A DNA stretch of 64,000 nt, taken from NCBI RefSeq assembly GCF_907165205.1, contig NC_058191.1:5954501-6018500 (forward strand). The letters are read 5' to 3'. Shown here in pieces: positions 1 to 10,169 of this stretch; the stretch's first letter is position 1; each line of letters starts with the position of its first letter. Made by a program: the position numbers and the translations under genes. The notes beneath the pieces are model-generated. The model did not search any database. It saw only the letters and a program-made list of their open reading frames with translations, and was not told the origin of the DNA. This stretch comes from Coccinella septempunctata. Lineage: Eukaryota; Arthropoda; Insecta; Coleoptera; Coccinellidae.

Positions 1-636
1 AATAATAACACTTCTACTTTGTCAACATAAACCCTTTCAATAATCAATAAACTCTTTAACCTTAAATCGCACGATATAACAATTTTTTCAAGTGATATAA
101 TGCAACTACTCAGGAAGATTAGAAAGTACTGAACCATTCATTGTCTAGCCATATGTTTAGTTTTTTTGATGCCGCAGTCACCTTTCATCCCGTACTTGAA
201 ATAATAAAAAAATTTCGAACTTAGGATATAGCTCAGCAACCTTGAATATTTGATGTAGATTATTCTTAGTGTGATCACTCATTTGGATGCATTTCACCTC
301 ACGTCAAAAAAAAGGCTCACCTTCGTAAACACCCTTTATATTCAAAGGATGCACAATGGACAATTCTCTACTGGCTACGAATTTTATACGAAGGTCCGAT
401 ATTTCCTACATCCTACATCATCGAAATGTACTACTGAAAAATTGAAGTGAATATTCGAAAGAAACTTTTTGCACTTCAATCAAATTTTCAGTATTGTTGT
501 TTTGTGAAGTCATGTGGAGAGGCGTATGTTTTCGTATTATATACTCACATAATATGGGCCTCATGATACTTAATGGTTCAATTCAGAAAAATTACAAGAA
601 ACTCATTCCTTGTAGTCCAATATCACCAACACCCTA
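1..636. other. AT-rich stretch, nothing identified
   Basis: I see no coding signature, RNA gene or paired inverted repeats here. Short open frames are at chance level for AT-rich DNA. Confidence 0.5.
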
Positions 637-638
637 AC

Positions 639-762
639 GTCCAGTTTCATAATCAAATTTAAAGTCACTTTAAGCTTAAAGCTTCCTTTAGTGTCATTTT
701 TAGTAGGGTTAAAGGAAGCTTTAAAATTAAAGCTACTTTAGGTTGAATTATGAAAATGGCCG
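639..762. repeat. Small palindromic MITE-like repeat
   Basis: The two ends are inverted copies. The left side reads agtttcataat then a TTTAAAG-rich arm with aagcttcctttag, and the right side reads ttaaaggaagcttt then attatgaaaatgg. The whole unit of about 124 bp can fold into one hairpin with a short loop. No coding content is visible. It is probably a non-autonomous DNA transposon; the family and the exact target duplication are not clear. Confidence 0.5.
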
Positions 763-1075
763 TAGACCAAGTTTTAGTTCCGTCAAACTGCACCTTCGAT
801 TCTAACCGAGGTCAGACGTACACGACCTTAACTGTCCTTAACTTAACTGTCCCTGTCCCCTCCTTACTTCACTAGATAGAAGAAGCAGGTGTAAATGATA
901 GAAGCAGTTCGTTGAATTTTGAATCGCAATAATTTTCCAACAATAGATAGAGGTATCTAAGATGAGAGAGACGATGCCTACAACTAATTTTATCAGAGAA
1001 TCTTTTCGAGTGCGAGAGAAGAAAGAGAGTATAAGCATTCACACAGTAATGCTAATGGAATAATATGTACAGGAA

Positions 1076-1240
1076 ACCATTACCTACTATTGCATCAGAT
1101 GCATTTCATCTTTGGGACTTTGAGTTGATTTTTTAAATTTAACAACTGGAGTAACGTCTTCAACCTTTAGCCAAAGAAGATAACCAACATTAACTCTTCT
1201 TGAGCAACGGCATATTGTGTGTCAATAATTCAATTTCCCT
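1076..1240 (+). repeat. Dispersed repeat, copy 1
   Basis: This stretch recurs in inverted orientation at about 17860-18000. Shared landmarks are gatgcatttcat, the exact 18-mer agccaaagaagataacca and attaactcttct. The copies are clearly diverged, with indels. No protein is readable in either copy, so it is an old non-coding repeat of unknown class. Confidence 0.5.
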
Positions 1241-1831
1241 GCATAACAAAAATAAATATATTTAAAAACTGATGTATTGTCCTTTCCCTTTGTTCAAACG
1301 GTTATTATATTTATTACAGATTTTCGAATTCATTCACACAATTTCTGACGTAAATTCAAATTGCGGCAAATATGTAATTACTGATTCTTCAACATAGAAC
1401 GAACAACATAGCGCTGATGTAAAACGAGAAAATGTTTTGAGAAGCCTCATAACATTTTCGTACTTTACAGCGTGGAATATGTCAAATTTCCATGAAAGTG
1501 AATGGAGTATAATGGCAATGAGAATTGAATTTAAAACATTCTGTATACTTTGGATCTAAAACTACAAAATCGCTATCGTTCTTGTGGAAGTGACGCAATT
1601 ACTAATGGGGGTGGAAGTGCAAGAGCTACAACCGTCCCACCAGATCGGCTGATACTGCACGATAAAATCCGTCCATCACAGCATCCCGGATTAATAGTTC
1701 ATCAACACAAGCTACCGTCAGGATAGTTTCTGATTAAACACTCCGCAATAGGTTGCATAGCTTCAAATTCAGGAGAGAAAATCCGCCAGTCGATTGAATG
1801 AGTAGGGAGCAACGGCGTGTAAGATATATCG

Positions 1832-2055
1832 TTGGGTTCTCGAAATATAAGAACTGGAACAAGCAAATGGAGATCCTGCCTGTTCACGGATGAGTTCAGA
1901 TTTCGTCTCTATGTGTCTGATGGGCAAATATTGGTGCGGGAAGAACGGGGACAACTGTTTAATGAACATGTCATGACACCAACAACTCTTTTCCGGTGGC
2001 AGCTCGGAGGCATTTGTTATAATTGGCGTACAGATATTATTATGCTCATTAATTG
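1832..2055 (+). pseudogene. Tc1-like transposase fragment (first catalytic Asp region)
   Basis: The reading frame contains CLFTDEFRFRLYVSDG followed by an ERG..FNEH segment and GGICYNW. This is the region around the first catalytic Asp of Tc1-family DDE transposases, where the family normally has a FTDES-F motif and then a WGGI motif. The second Asp and the final Glu are absent, and neither a helix-turn-helix nor inverted repeats could be placed. It is a short dead relic. The family assignment rests on motif recognition only. Confidence 0.6.
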
Positions 2056-2447
2056 TTGATGAAGTGGTAACCAAAGATTGTAGAGTAGAAATATGGGAAA
2101 CGAAGCAGCTAAAGTGATGTGAGCGCCATCTGTGTTTCAAATGTGTTGAGACGCTTAGACTGGTTGAAATATTAATTTGAGGGCCACTTGCAGAAACATA
2201 TGAAATTTCGTAAGATTTCAGATGTCCATTTTGATCAAAGAGGTTTTAAATGTTTGGTTTCTCGTACCGCTTCTTGTTTTTCTGGCTCCTTCTAGTTGCT
2301 GATAATTGAATTTTTTTGTCTAATTTCTGGTGAAAACTGCAGAATATCGTTCGAAAATTATTGAATGCTGATTTTTATTCTCAGTGCTCCAACGTGGATA
2401 AAATTTTCAGGGCGTAAAAACAATGACTGCAGCAAACACTGCTGACC

Positions 2448-2709
2448 ACACGTAAATTGCAGGAAGCGTTCCTTGCATGAAGGGCCCATTTAGGGGAAAT
2501 TATGACCTTTATAGGTCCATTCGATGATTCTCAATTGCTGCCTGCCTTTAATATATACAGAAATGCAAAGGTTTTATTGATTTCGATTCGGGAATTGAGT
2601 GACTTTCAAATTGTTGTTTGGAAAGTCAAATCTTTATAAAACCTACTATAAGTGTTTTGTTCATTCATTTATCGATTTGTATATTGTGTCATAAAGAAAT
2701 CATAAAAAA
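2448..2709 (+). repeat. Direct dispersed repeat, copy 1
   Basis: About 260 bp recur in the same orientation at about 4243-4500, 1.8 kb downstream. Exact shared blocks include cagaaatgcaaaggttttat and ttgttgtttggaaagtcaaa. The copies differ by scattered substitutions and small indels. No protein family was recognised. It could be an old duplication or two insertions of one non-autonomous element. Confidence 0.6.
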
Positions 2710-4242
2710 GCACAAAGAAACTCTACTGACGAGGTAACATACAGGTTTTGTATACCTCTGTAAGGTTTTTTTCAAGTGTGGTTCTGAAAATTCTATGAAT
2801 AATATGTAAAGAACTACAATGTGTATGATATGATAGTACATTGACTATTGGTTCATATTAATTTCTGATATACAGTACATATATTGTATAGGTACAAATC
2901 CAACAAAGTTTATCAATTCAAAACAACCTATTGTGTACAGAAATAACAACACCTTTGACGTATAGCAGATCATCATATATTTTTGTATCCTAGTCAAAGC
3001 TCTATTTGTTGTTCATAATTTTGAATTTTTGTAAATTTTTTTAAATTTCAAATGGAAATATAGCCCATCCAAGAGCGTATTTCATTGATATCAATTGATT
3101 CCAAACAATTTATAGAATTATTCATTGAAATTTATCCCCAAGTTGGAATAATTATAATTGTTACGCTGTACTGGTGACGGCTTGATATTCCGAAACCAGG
3201 AATGCAATACGATGTATGAATACATATATATATATAAGATGCAAACTGATTTTTATTTGTTTTATTAGGTTTTTGTGAACATATTTCCGTCTGATTTAGT
3301 TTTCAATATCATTGCAAATTCTTGAAACTTTTCGATTCTTAGCGATAATGAAGAGTTCCAGGAATACATCTGAAACTCCCGAAATTTTCAAAATGAACGA
3401 ATATCTCCTCCTGAGCTATAAAGTTGTGTGTCGGTGCCGAACAATATTAGAAATGATAAAAGGCACTTCAGAAAACTGATAATATCAAAGCAACTTTCGA
3501 AGAATCGAAAGCCACGCTAAAAAGATTCGACGAAATGATATATCTGAAGAGGAGTTGTTTTATTGAAAAACTTCTTCGAATATTGGTAACAGCGGAAAGC
3601 TTTTTATGAAAGACTTGGCTCATCCTGAGGGGCCATTGAGCACATAGGGCAATTTAATAGTTATCGAACAATTTCGGTATTCACTAGCATGAATGAACCC
3701 ACGCAAACCAGTGCGATGAAGAGCATTCACATTATGATTAAAAATGTCAGTGTTCCTAAAACACCCAAATCACCATAGTGAAAGATTTAAAATGTAGAAG
3801 TTTTCATTCATTGATGTGGAAAATGTTCCAATATAATGATGAATACGTATTCGTCTTTAGTTGGTATTCATTAAAGTTTGAAAGATTTCTCCATACAACA
3901 GTCGGGCAAATAAATACAAATATACTGCTCATAAATTGATAGGGATAAGTATAAATGTCTGTTTATTCCTATCTGCTGTTAAGTTATACGGAACATCTCT
4001 TTTGAATGTGTATTTTCAGGAAAAAATGGGATAGTTTTAGTTGCTCTTGCCATATAATTTTTTTAGTTGGTCTGTTAAATCGAATTGAAGTAGGTTGCAC
4101 AGAGTGGCATAAAAATTATGTGATATTTGTTGCTGAATCTGTTTCTTCCTCGTATGAAGTTCGATTCGAACTGACAATAACACTACTGACTATATCATGT
4201 GCAATGAAAATTTTTACTGCAAGTTAATTGAGAACTGTTCAT
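2710..4242. other. No gene seen
   Basis: AT-rich sequence with a short (TA)n run near 3225. No conserved protein motif, RNA gene or inverted repeat pair was found between the two copies of the direct repeat. Confidence 0.4.
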
Positions 4243-4500
4243 CCACGTAAACTGTTGTATGCAGGAAGCATACCTTGTATGAAAGGCCTATTTAGCAGAA
4301 ATTATGACTTTTATATGCCATTCAAAGATAATCAATTGCTACTCCTTCACTTTATTCAGAAATGCAAAGGTTTTATTGATTTCGTTTTGGGCATCGACTG
4401 TCAAATTGTTGTTTGGAAAGTCAAAATTTTATGAAACCTGCTATGAGTGTTCTGTTCATTCATTAATCAATTTGTATATTATGTCATAAAGAGACCATTT
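4243..4500 (+). repeat. Direct dispersed repeat, copy 2
   Basis: Partner of 2448-2709, with the same order of shared blocks. Two overlapping short open frames cross it, but copy 1 does not keep them open in the same frame, which argues against coding function. Confidence 0.6.
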
Positions 4501-4509
4501 CATAAAGAA

Positions 4510-6687
4510 ATTATGAAGTTGAACACTGAATAATGTTTACATTATTCACCAATTCAGAACAGACACCAATTCAACCATTTGAACGGTGGTATTTCATTCT
4601 TTGTGGCAATTTGTAAAACTTGATAGCTATATGAGAAAAAAAGTTGAACAATGAAGAAAAGCTGATCCACGCTTCGAAAATATGCAGATTGTTCTCGGTA
4701 GTGGTATTGCTACGAATACATTCGCTGGACATTTCATACAACTCTCAAATTTTCACTACAGGCAAGACCATTCAGGCATAAAACTTATTATGAAAACTTT
4801 GATTTACTTTTCCAATAATTCAAACCAAGTTCAATGAAAAAAGACAAAGAAGTTCAAGAACTTCTTTTTTTTAATGGTGTCTCAAGTCATTAACTGCTAG
4901 GAAAGAAATTAATCATTTTTCAAATAATAATGACGAAAATATGGTTATACTAAGTGACTTCTCACTTCCAGTCAAAAACCGGTCTACAGAAATAAATGAT
5001 TTTATACACTTATCTATGTTTTCAGTTATATAATTTCTTATGGTTAATATTATCCATGATATCTGATACAGAAATATAATCCGTAGGAATTGTGTAAATT
5101 CAATTATAAGAATTAACTCAGCAAACAACCTGCCGATATGAATACAACTAGTGTTAATATATTGGAACTACAAAATTTGCCTTCGTCAGGATCACTTAAA
5201 AGGAGAACGTTTCACCGAAGCAGAGCAGATGTTGACCAGAGTTTCGGTCTTATTCGAACTCGTACAGCAGCACAGCCCCTTCTCCGATGAAAAAACGCAC
5301 TCCAAACGTTTTCTCTGCGAAGACGTGATCATTCTTTCGTAAATTCAAGTTCCAATCACTTAGTCTTCGTGGCAGGCTTGCCTCACATTCATGTCAACAA
5401 AAAATAATAAATGAGAATTTCTTACAGGTGGTCTATGAATATATACAATGACAGAACAGTAGAATTCATATATATGAGTAATAATGTAATGAAGAATCGG
5501 AATTGAAAATTGATTACCTTCAAATCATTGCTCCAACTTGTTCAGTACCTACACCTTCCAGCTTCTTTCTCCTATACAGGATGCTTCACGGAGAGTGCCC
5601 ACTGGAAGTATCTGTAGAAGCGAATTAATTTTTTTTTTTTTAATTTGCGAATGCTATAATGATTGGCTGAGTTCGATTCAACTAAAATATTTCAGTCTTA
5701 TTTGTTCTTTCGGTTATACCGACATCCTTTATTCTAATGAATTTGGATTTCAACCACAATTCATTCGAACTTCTCCATACCATCCAAGATCAACCCCAAC
5801 TGCCCGGGCACAAAAGACATTAAGGTCACAATGAACTGTTATCTGTTTTTCAAACTACAAACTCAATGGACATGCCTATCAAATTTGAAGAGAGGTAAAT
5901 GAATTGTAATAATTTCTCCAAAATCTTCAGATTTAGGTATAGTTTGTGAAACATTTTTCGGAACAGATTTGACCCATCTAATGATGTAGTGAAATACAGG
6001 GTATATTAGAAAAAACAAACTTCTTGTTTAATTACCACTCTTAGGCCCAGTTGTACTGTCCAGGATTGAGCCGATTTCAGCGTTAAACCCACTTCAATCT
6101 CACAAAATTTGAAGGAACTCTCTTTAAGGAGTTTTAACAATTATAAAGTCGTTAATTTTAGCTTGCCTGACTCGAGGTTGTTGGGTGTTTTTTGTCCCGA
6201 TTGCTGGCGACAACCTATGACTTAGAAAAACTGAAACAAATCTTCCGACTGTCAATCACCAAATATGAATAATAAGATTGTCGTACGCCTCGAAAGGTTT
6301 TTATGAAAGACAGTTCTCCGCCGCAGTTATCTCTTCATTTTTCATCTATATTTGTTTAAGTGGTGTGATTTGTGTTTTTTCCATCAACCAGATGAAAGCC
6401 ACGAAAATTGTATAGAAGTGAGGTAATTATCTGTTTCCCTTTTCTTTTGAAGCTATTTCTTCTTCTAGACCAGTTTCTTCCTTAGCCCATTGGGGTACGT
6501 AACTGCATTTCCACCTGTTGAGTTGTTCAATATTTACAATAATTATCATCAAAAATTAATTGATCGCAAATCCTTTGCGAATCGAATAACAATGCGCAAA
6601 ACACTTTTTTACCTAAAATTTGGGACAATTAACAATATCTTCAGAACCGTAAGGTTCTGGTCTAGTTCGTAAGTGACGGAACTGATC
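4510..6687. other. No gene seen
   Basis: No recognisable coding region. The stretch is AT-rich, with a poly-T run near 5629-5641. Several open frames of 60-100 codons occur, but their composition looks random and none matches a family I know. Confidence 0.4.
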
Positions 6688-6757
6688 CTCCGGGTAGCTC
6701 AGTGGCAGAGCATTTGACCGACAATCAGGAATTTGTGCCTTCGAGTTTCACCCGGAG
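6688..6757 (+). tRNA. tRNA-like sequence (pseudogene or SINE head)
   Basis: The ends ctccggg and cccggag form a perfect 7-bp acceptor stem. A good D arm follows (tagctcagtggcagagc, a near-consensus A box), and the spacing fits a 70-nt tRNA. The anticodon stem pairs only with G-U help. The anticodon loop would read ccgacaa, so position 33 is C rather than the near-universal U. The T arm (tgccttcgagtttca) keeps TTCGAG but its stem pairs poorly. The body resembles tRNA-Cys-type sequence. I read it as a tRNA-derived pseudogene or the head of a SINE, not a working tRNA. Confidence 0.45.
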
Positions 6758-7230
6758 TATACTTTTTTCGATAATTAGTCAGCATTCCGTTCATTCTACT
6801 TGAAATAAATGTACAGTATGGTACATTAAAGCGCAAGGTGTTTCTACACCTTCAATATGATAGTCTCATGCTCAACGAAAAATTTAGGTACGAACACTTT
6901 CGCACGAACTTTCAGAACCGAAACGACTTCGACCGTCTTCACTTATTTATCCCCAGACGATTGATTATTCGAGAGATACTCAAGCTCGACATCCTTGTCG
7001 AGTGTTCCTGTCATGCCGATCTCCACTAGCAGGAATATTTCCAGTTTCTGAGTCGAGATCTGATGACCTTTCCTCCTACCTTACCTCTTACCTTTAAGGT
7101 AAGCGCACATACATCGGCATCGGACGGACGGCATGGAAGGAACGGCACGGCACCGGCGGAATTTTTATGAAGGTATCGCACATAAAACATCGGAATCGCC
7201 GGACTCCGGAGGAATAGATTAGTTGCGAAT

Positions 7231-7374
7231 ATGTCTTCAAGCGGTGAGGAACTAGCGTTTGTTCTGGAGGAAGAAGAGTTTCAGAAGCGAAGGAATCGTA
7301 GACGAATGTGGATACATGACATATGTAAAAAAGGAGGGATTTTGGAGAATATGTTCATTTATTTCCGCATTTGA
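7231..7374 (+). pseudogene. N-terminal scrap of a PIF/Harbinger-type nuclease
   Basis: A frame of 47 codons starts with MSSSGEEL and contains EEEEFQKRRNRRRMWIHDI. Insect Harbinger transposases commonly begin this way: a short acidic lead, an arginine-rich block, then W-(I/V)-(H/R) before a leucine-rich helix. The frame ends at a TGA at 7372 and nothing of the DDE nuclease follows, because the sequence runs into the inserted palindrome at 7422. The call is from motif recognition. The frame is short, so a chance match is possible. Confidence 0.4.
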
Positions 7375-7421
7375 TGAAGGAAAAAAAAATGGTTGCTATA
7401 ATTTCTGTCACTTAAATTGTA

Positions 7422-8564
7422 CAGGGTGGGCAAATTTCGATGTTTTAGCACTACAGCTTTTAAACCAGTGGAGTTTAAATCTGATACCTCATTCTCGGTC
7501 TCTTTTTCTGAGAAACTAATAAGTGTTATAGTCCTTTTTGGCCACCTTCTTTTGTTTTCGAGTTATAAGCGAAAATTGAAAAAATGGCCATTTCGAAATA
7601 AATTTATATCTCCGCTAATACTGATGATAGAGCTCTGAAATTGAAACATTATACAGGCACTTCTTTAAGTAGAATCCAGTGGCGTGCTTGCTCTTTCAGC
7701 AGGATGTTTAATTACGGAGCTATGACCCAAAGTTATGTTTTTTTAAATGGAAACACTAGATTTCTGTGCAATTTTTTGAATGCTCAATTTTTACTGATTT
7801 CAAAAATATATAACGTCATATGGTTTGTATTAATAAAAATAATAAAAAATGGTCAAAAACCTTCTTTCTCAATATTTCTATGGTTTCAACTTTCGATGAG
7901 AATAGAAAAATGTAGCATCTTATCATTACCACAGTCTCCTTCTATTAGTCCTTTCATTTCTATGCTTCTTACTCAATTTCTCCAAGATTCAAATTTTGTG
8001 AAAATTGGTAAAAAGCATAGAAAGAATGACATTGCCGGAAGGAGACTGATCTTGTTTTAGGAAGCTCTATTTTTCTGTTCTCGTCAAAAGTTGAAACCAT
8101 AGAAATATTGGGAAAACAAAGGTTTTTGATCATTTTCTATTTTTTATATTGATACAAATTATATGATGTTATATATTTTTGAAATCAGTTAGAAATAAGC
8201 TTTCAGAAAATTGCACAGAAATCTGATGTTCCCATTTAAAAAAACAAAACTTTGGGTAATAGCTTCGTAATTAAAAATCCTGCTAAAAAGGCAAGCACGC
8301 CACTGGATTGTACTTGAAAAAGTGCCTGTATAATGTTTCAATTCCAGAGCTTTATCATCAGTATTAGCGGAGATATAAATTAATTTCGAAATCGCCATTT
8401 TTCCAATTTTCGCTTATAACTCGAAAACAAAAGAAGGTGGAAAAAAATGACTACTACTCTTGTTAGTTTCTCAGAAAAAGAGACCGAGAATGGGGTATCA
8501 GATTTTGTCTATCTCCACTGGTTTAAAAGCTGTAGTGCTAAAACATCGAAATTTGCCCACCCTG
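7422..8564. mobile_element. 1.1-kb full-length palindromic (foldback) element
   Basis: The left end cagggtgggcaaatttcgat and its exact inverted copy at the right end are flanked by TA at 7420-7421 and 8565-8566. The match does not stop at the ends. Successive blocks such as tttaaaccagtgga, ggcaagcacgccactgga and catagaaatattg pair all the way to the centre near 7990, leaving a loop of perhaps 20-30 bases. Each arm is about 560 bp, so the element is essentially one giant hairpin. The open frames in its arms have no recognisable product. It sits inside the Harbinger-like element. Confidence 0.75.
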
Positions 8565-8914
8565 TACAATTCATTATAATTTTGTACGCGCAGTATTAAG
8601 TTCTATTGAAAACTCATGCTTCTTCCGTGAATTCGTATTTCTTATGACTACCCGTACAAGCCGCTGCATGTAGAGACTTGTAAAATGACGCAGATGCCGC
8701 GGCAATCTCCGATTGGTATCGCACATATGTCGGGATCGGCCGGCACATCACGCATCGGTCGGAATTTAATTCTCGTTCCTCAATTCCGTCGGATGCGATG
8801 CGATGCGATGCCTGCCGTCCGCACATATGTGCGTTGCTCCATTCAGTTCCATTGAAAGTAATTTATTCCGATCCATACCGTCCGTCCGATGCCGTTGTAT
8901 GTGCGCTTACCTTA

Positions 8915-9405
8915 AAACTACTCCATTTTAATCCGAATCGATGTCGTGCGGTTGCTGAGAGCCTCTGTCACGGGTTCCTAAATTCTGATCAGAGGAACGA
9001 TGCGACAGCTTAATCTAAATACTTGAAAGACACGCTCACTATTCTGACTTGTGAAGCATAGAGGAGAAGAACGAAGAGGAAATGTGAATGAATTTTTAAT
9101 CTGAAGTTCAAATTTGTAACGTGCGTTCGTAAAAATTCTGCATCAAGAAGGCTACGGAATGTTGAAGCTTGATATTCAGTGACTGAACGTACAATGCGCA
9201 AAAAAATTAACGCACATTCTGAAAATCTCAATTTTAATGAAAGTTAACTCGCCATTGACTTTATAACTTATTTTTTATGTTTTCTCGGGAAGGTTTTGAA
9301 TGAAACAAGACACATTGAATGGAAGAAAAATTCAGGATTTCACCGAATCTTATGTGAAAGAAGAGAAATGAACAATTTTCAAAATACTGAAATGCTGATA
9401 AGTGT
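8915..9405. other. No gene seen
   Basis: Ordinary sequence between the Harbinger-like element and the Tc1-like relic. No motif was recognised on either strand. Confidence 0.4.
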
Positions 9406-9410
9406 AAATC

Positions 9411-10040
9411 ACTTATCATTTATATACTTGGTATTTCTACCCCTTGCGTTAATTACAGCTCGGCAACGACGGTTCATACTCAAAATGAGTAATCTTAAAA
9501 TGTTCTGATCTAATCCTTCCCAGATTTCTCCGAGTTGTATTCCCAAGTCGTTAAGAGCAGCTGGATGATTTTCTGAACTTCTCAGCCTTCTATTGAGGTT
9601 GTCCCAAACCTGCTCAATCGGATTGTGATCTGGACTTCTTGCTGGCCATTCCATTCGAGAGACTTCAACATCTTCAAGGTACTCCTGAGCGATGCGCGCA
9701 CGATGGGGTCTGGCATTATCGTCCATAAAAATGAAATTTTCACTAATGTATGGGGCAAATGGCTCTACATGCTCTTCAAGAATGTTCCTTATATACTTAT
9801 CAGCATTCATAGCTCCATTATCAACGACCACTAGGTCTGTGCGAGCAGTCAAAGAAATTCCCACCTTATACCATAATCGATCCTCCCCCGAAACCAGTAG
9901 TATTCAGGAAATTGCACTGAGAATATCTTTCATGTGGACGTCTGTATGCGTCGATCACAATGGTAGAGGCAGAATTCAGACTCATCTGTGAAGAGAACTC
10001 TTTCCCAATCGGCCTCTTGATTTATTCCAACGCGAACACT
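9411..10040 (-). pseudogene. Tc1-like (DD34E) transposase, frameshifted and 5'-truncated
   Basis: Reading the minus strand from about 10035, the order is RVGINQEADWERVLFTDESEF (first Asp), then, after frame breaks near 9950 and 9865, GISLTARTDLVVVDNGAMNA, FIFMDDNARPHRARIAQEYL (second Asp) and EWPARSPDHNPIEQVWDNL (final Glu). The spacing from the second Asp to Glu is 34 residues, the Tc1-family signature. The frame from 9864 to 9409 is open for 151 codons and ends in a basic tail. The paired/HTH N-terminus was not found and the terminal repeats could not be placed. At least two frame breaks make it inactive. Confidence 0.8.
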
Positions 10041-10169
10041 ACCATTATAAAACTGTACAAGCATTGCAATTGGAATTATTCTCTAAGAAGACATGTTCGT
10101 CAATGGCTCATGGATTCTGCAAATATGACAACATCTATTGGTCCACCGATGAAACAACATTCATGAGAA

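Larger units (their letters stand above)
7098..8911. mobile_element. Harbinger-like DNA transposon remnant with 38-bp terminal repeats
   Basis: The left end ggtaagcgcacatacatcgg and the right end, its inverted copy, pair over roughly 36-38 bp with very few mismatches. Both ends abut TTAA (7094-7097 and 8912-8915), so the duplication is either TTAA or part of a palindromic extension. A start of a PIF/Harbinger-type nuclease lies just inside the left end. The middle is replaced by a separate palindromic element (7422-8564), so the transposase is gone. GC-rich ends in AT-rich surroundings set this unit apart. Confidence 0.6.

Noticed and set aside
5151..5185. CTGACGA on the minus strand as a third hammerhead
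   Set aside because: No GAAA side follows at the right distance and no stem II can form.
7641..8060. 139-codon open frame on the plus strand
   Set aside because: It lies in the arm of the palindromic element. The inverse arm does not keep the same product, and composition is that of random AT-rich translation.
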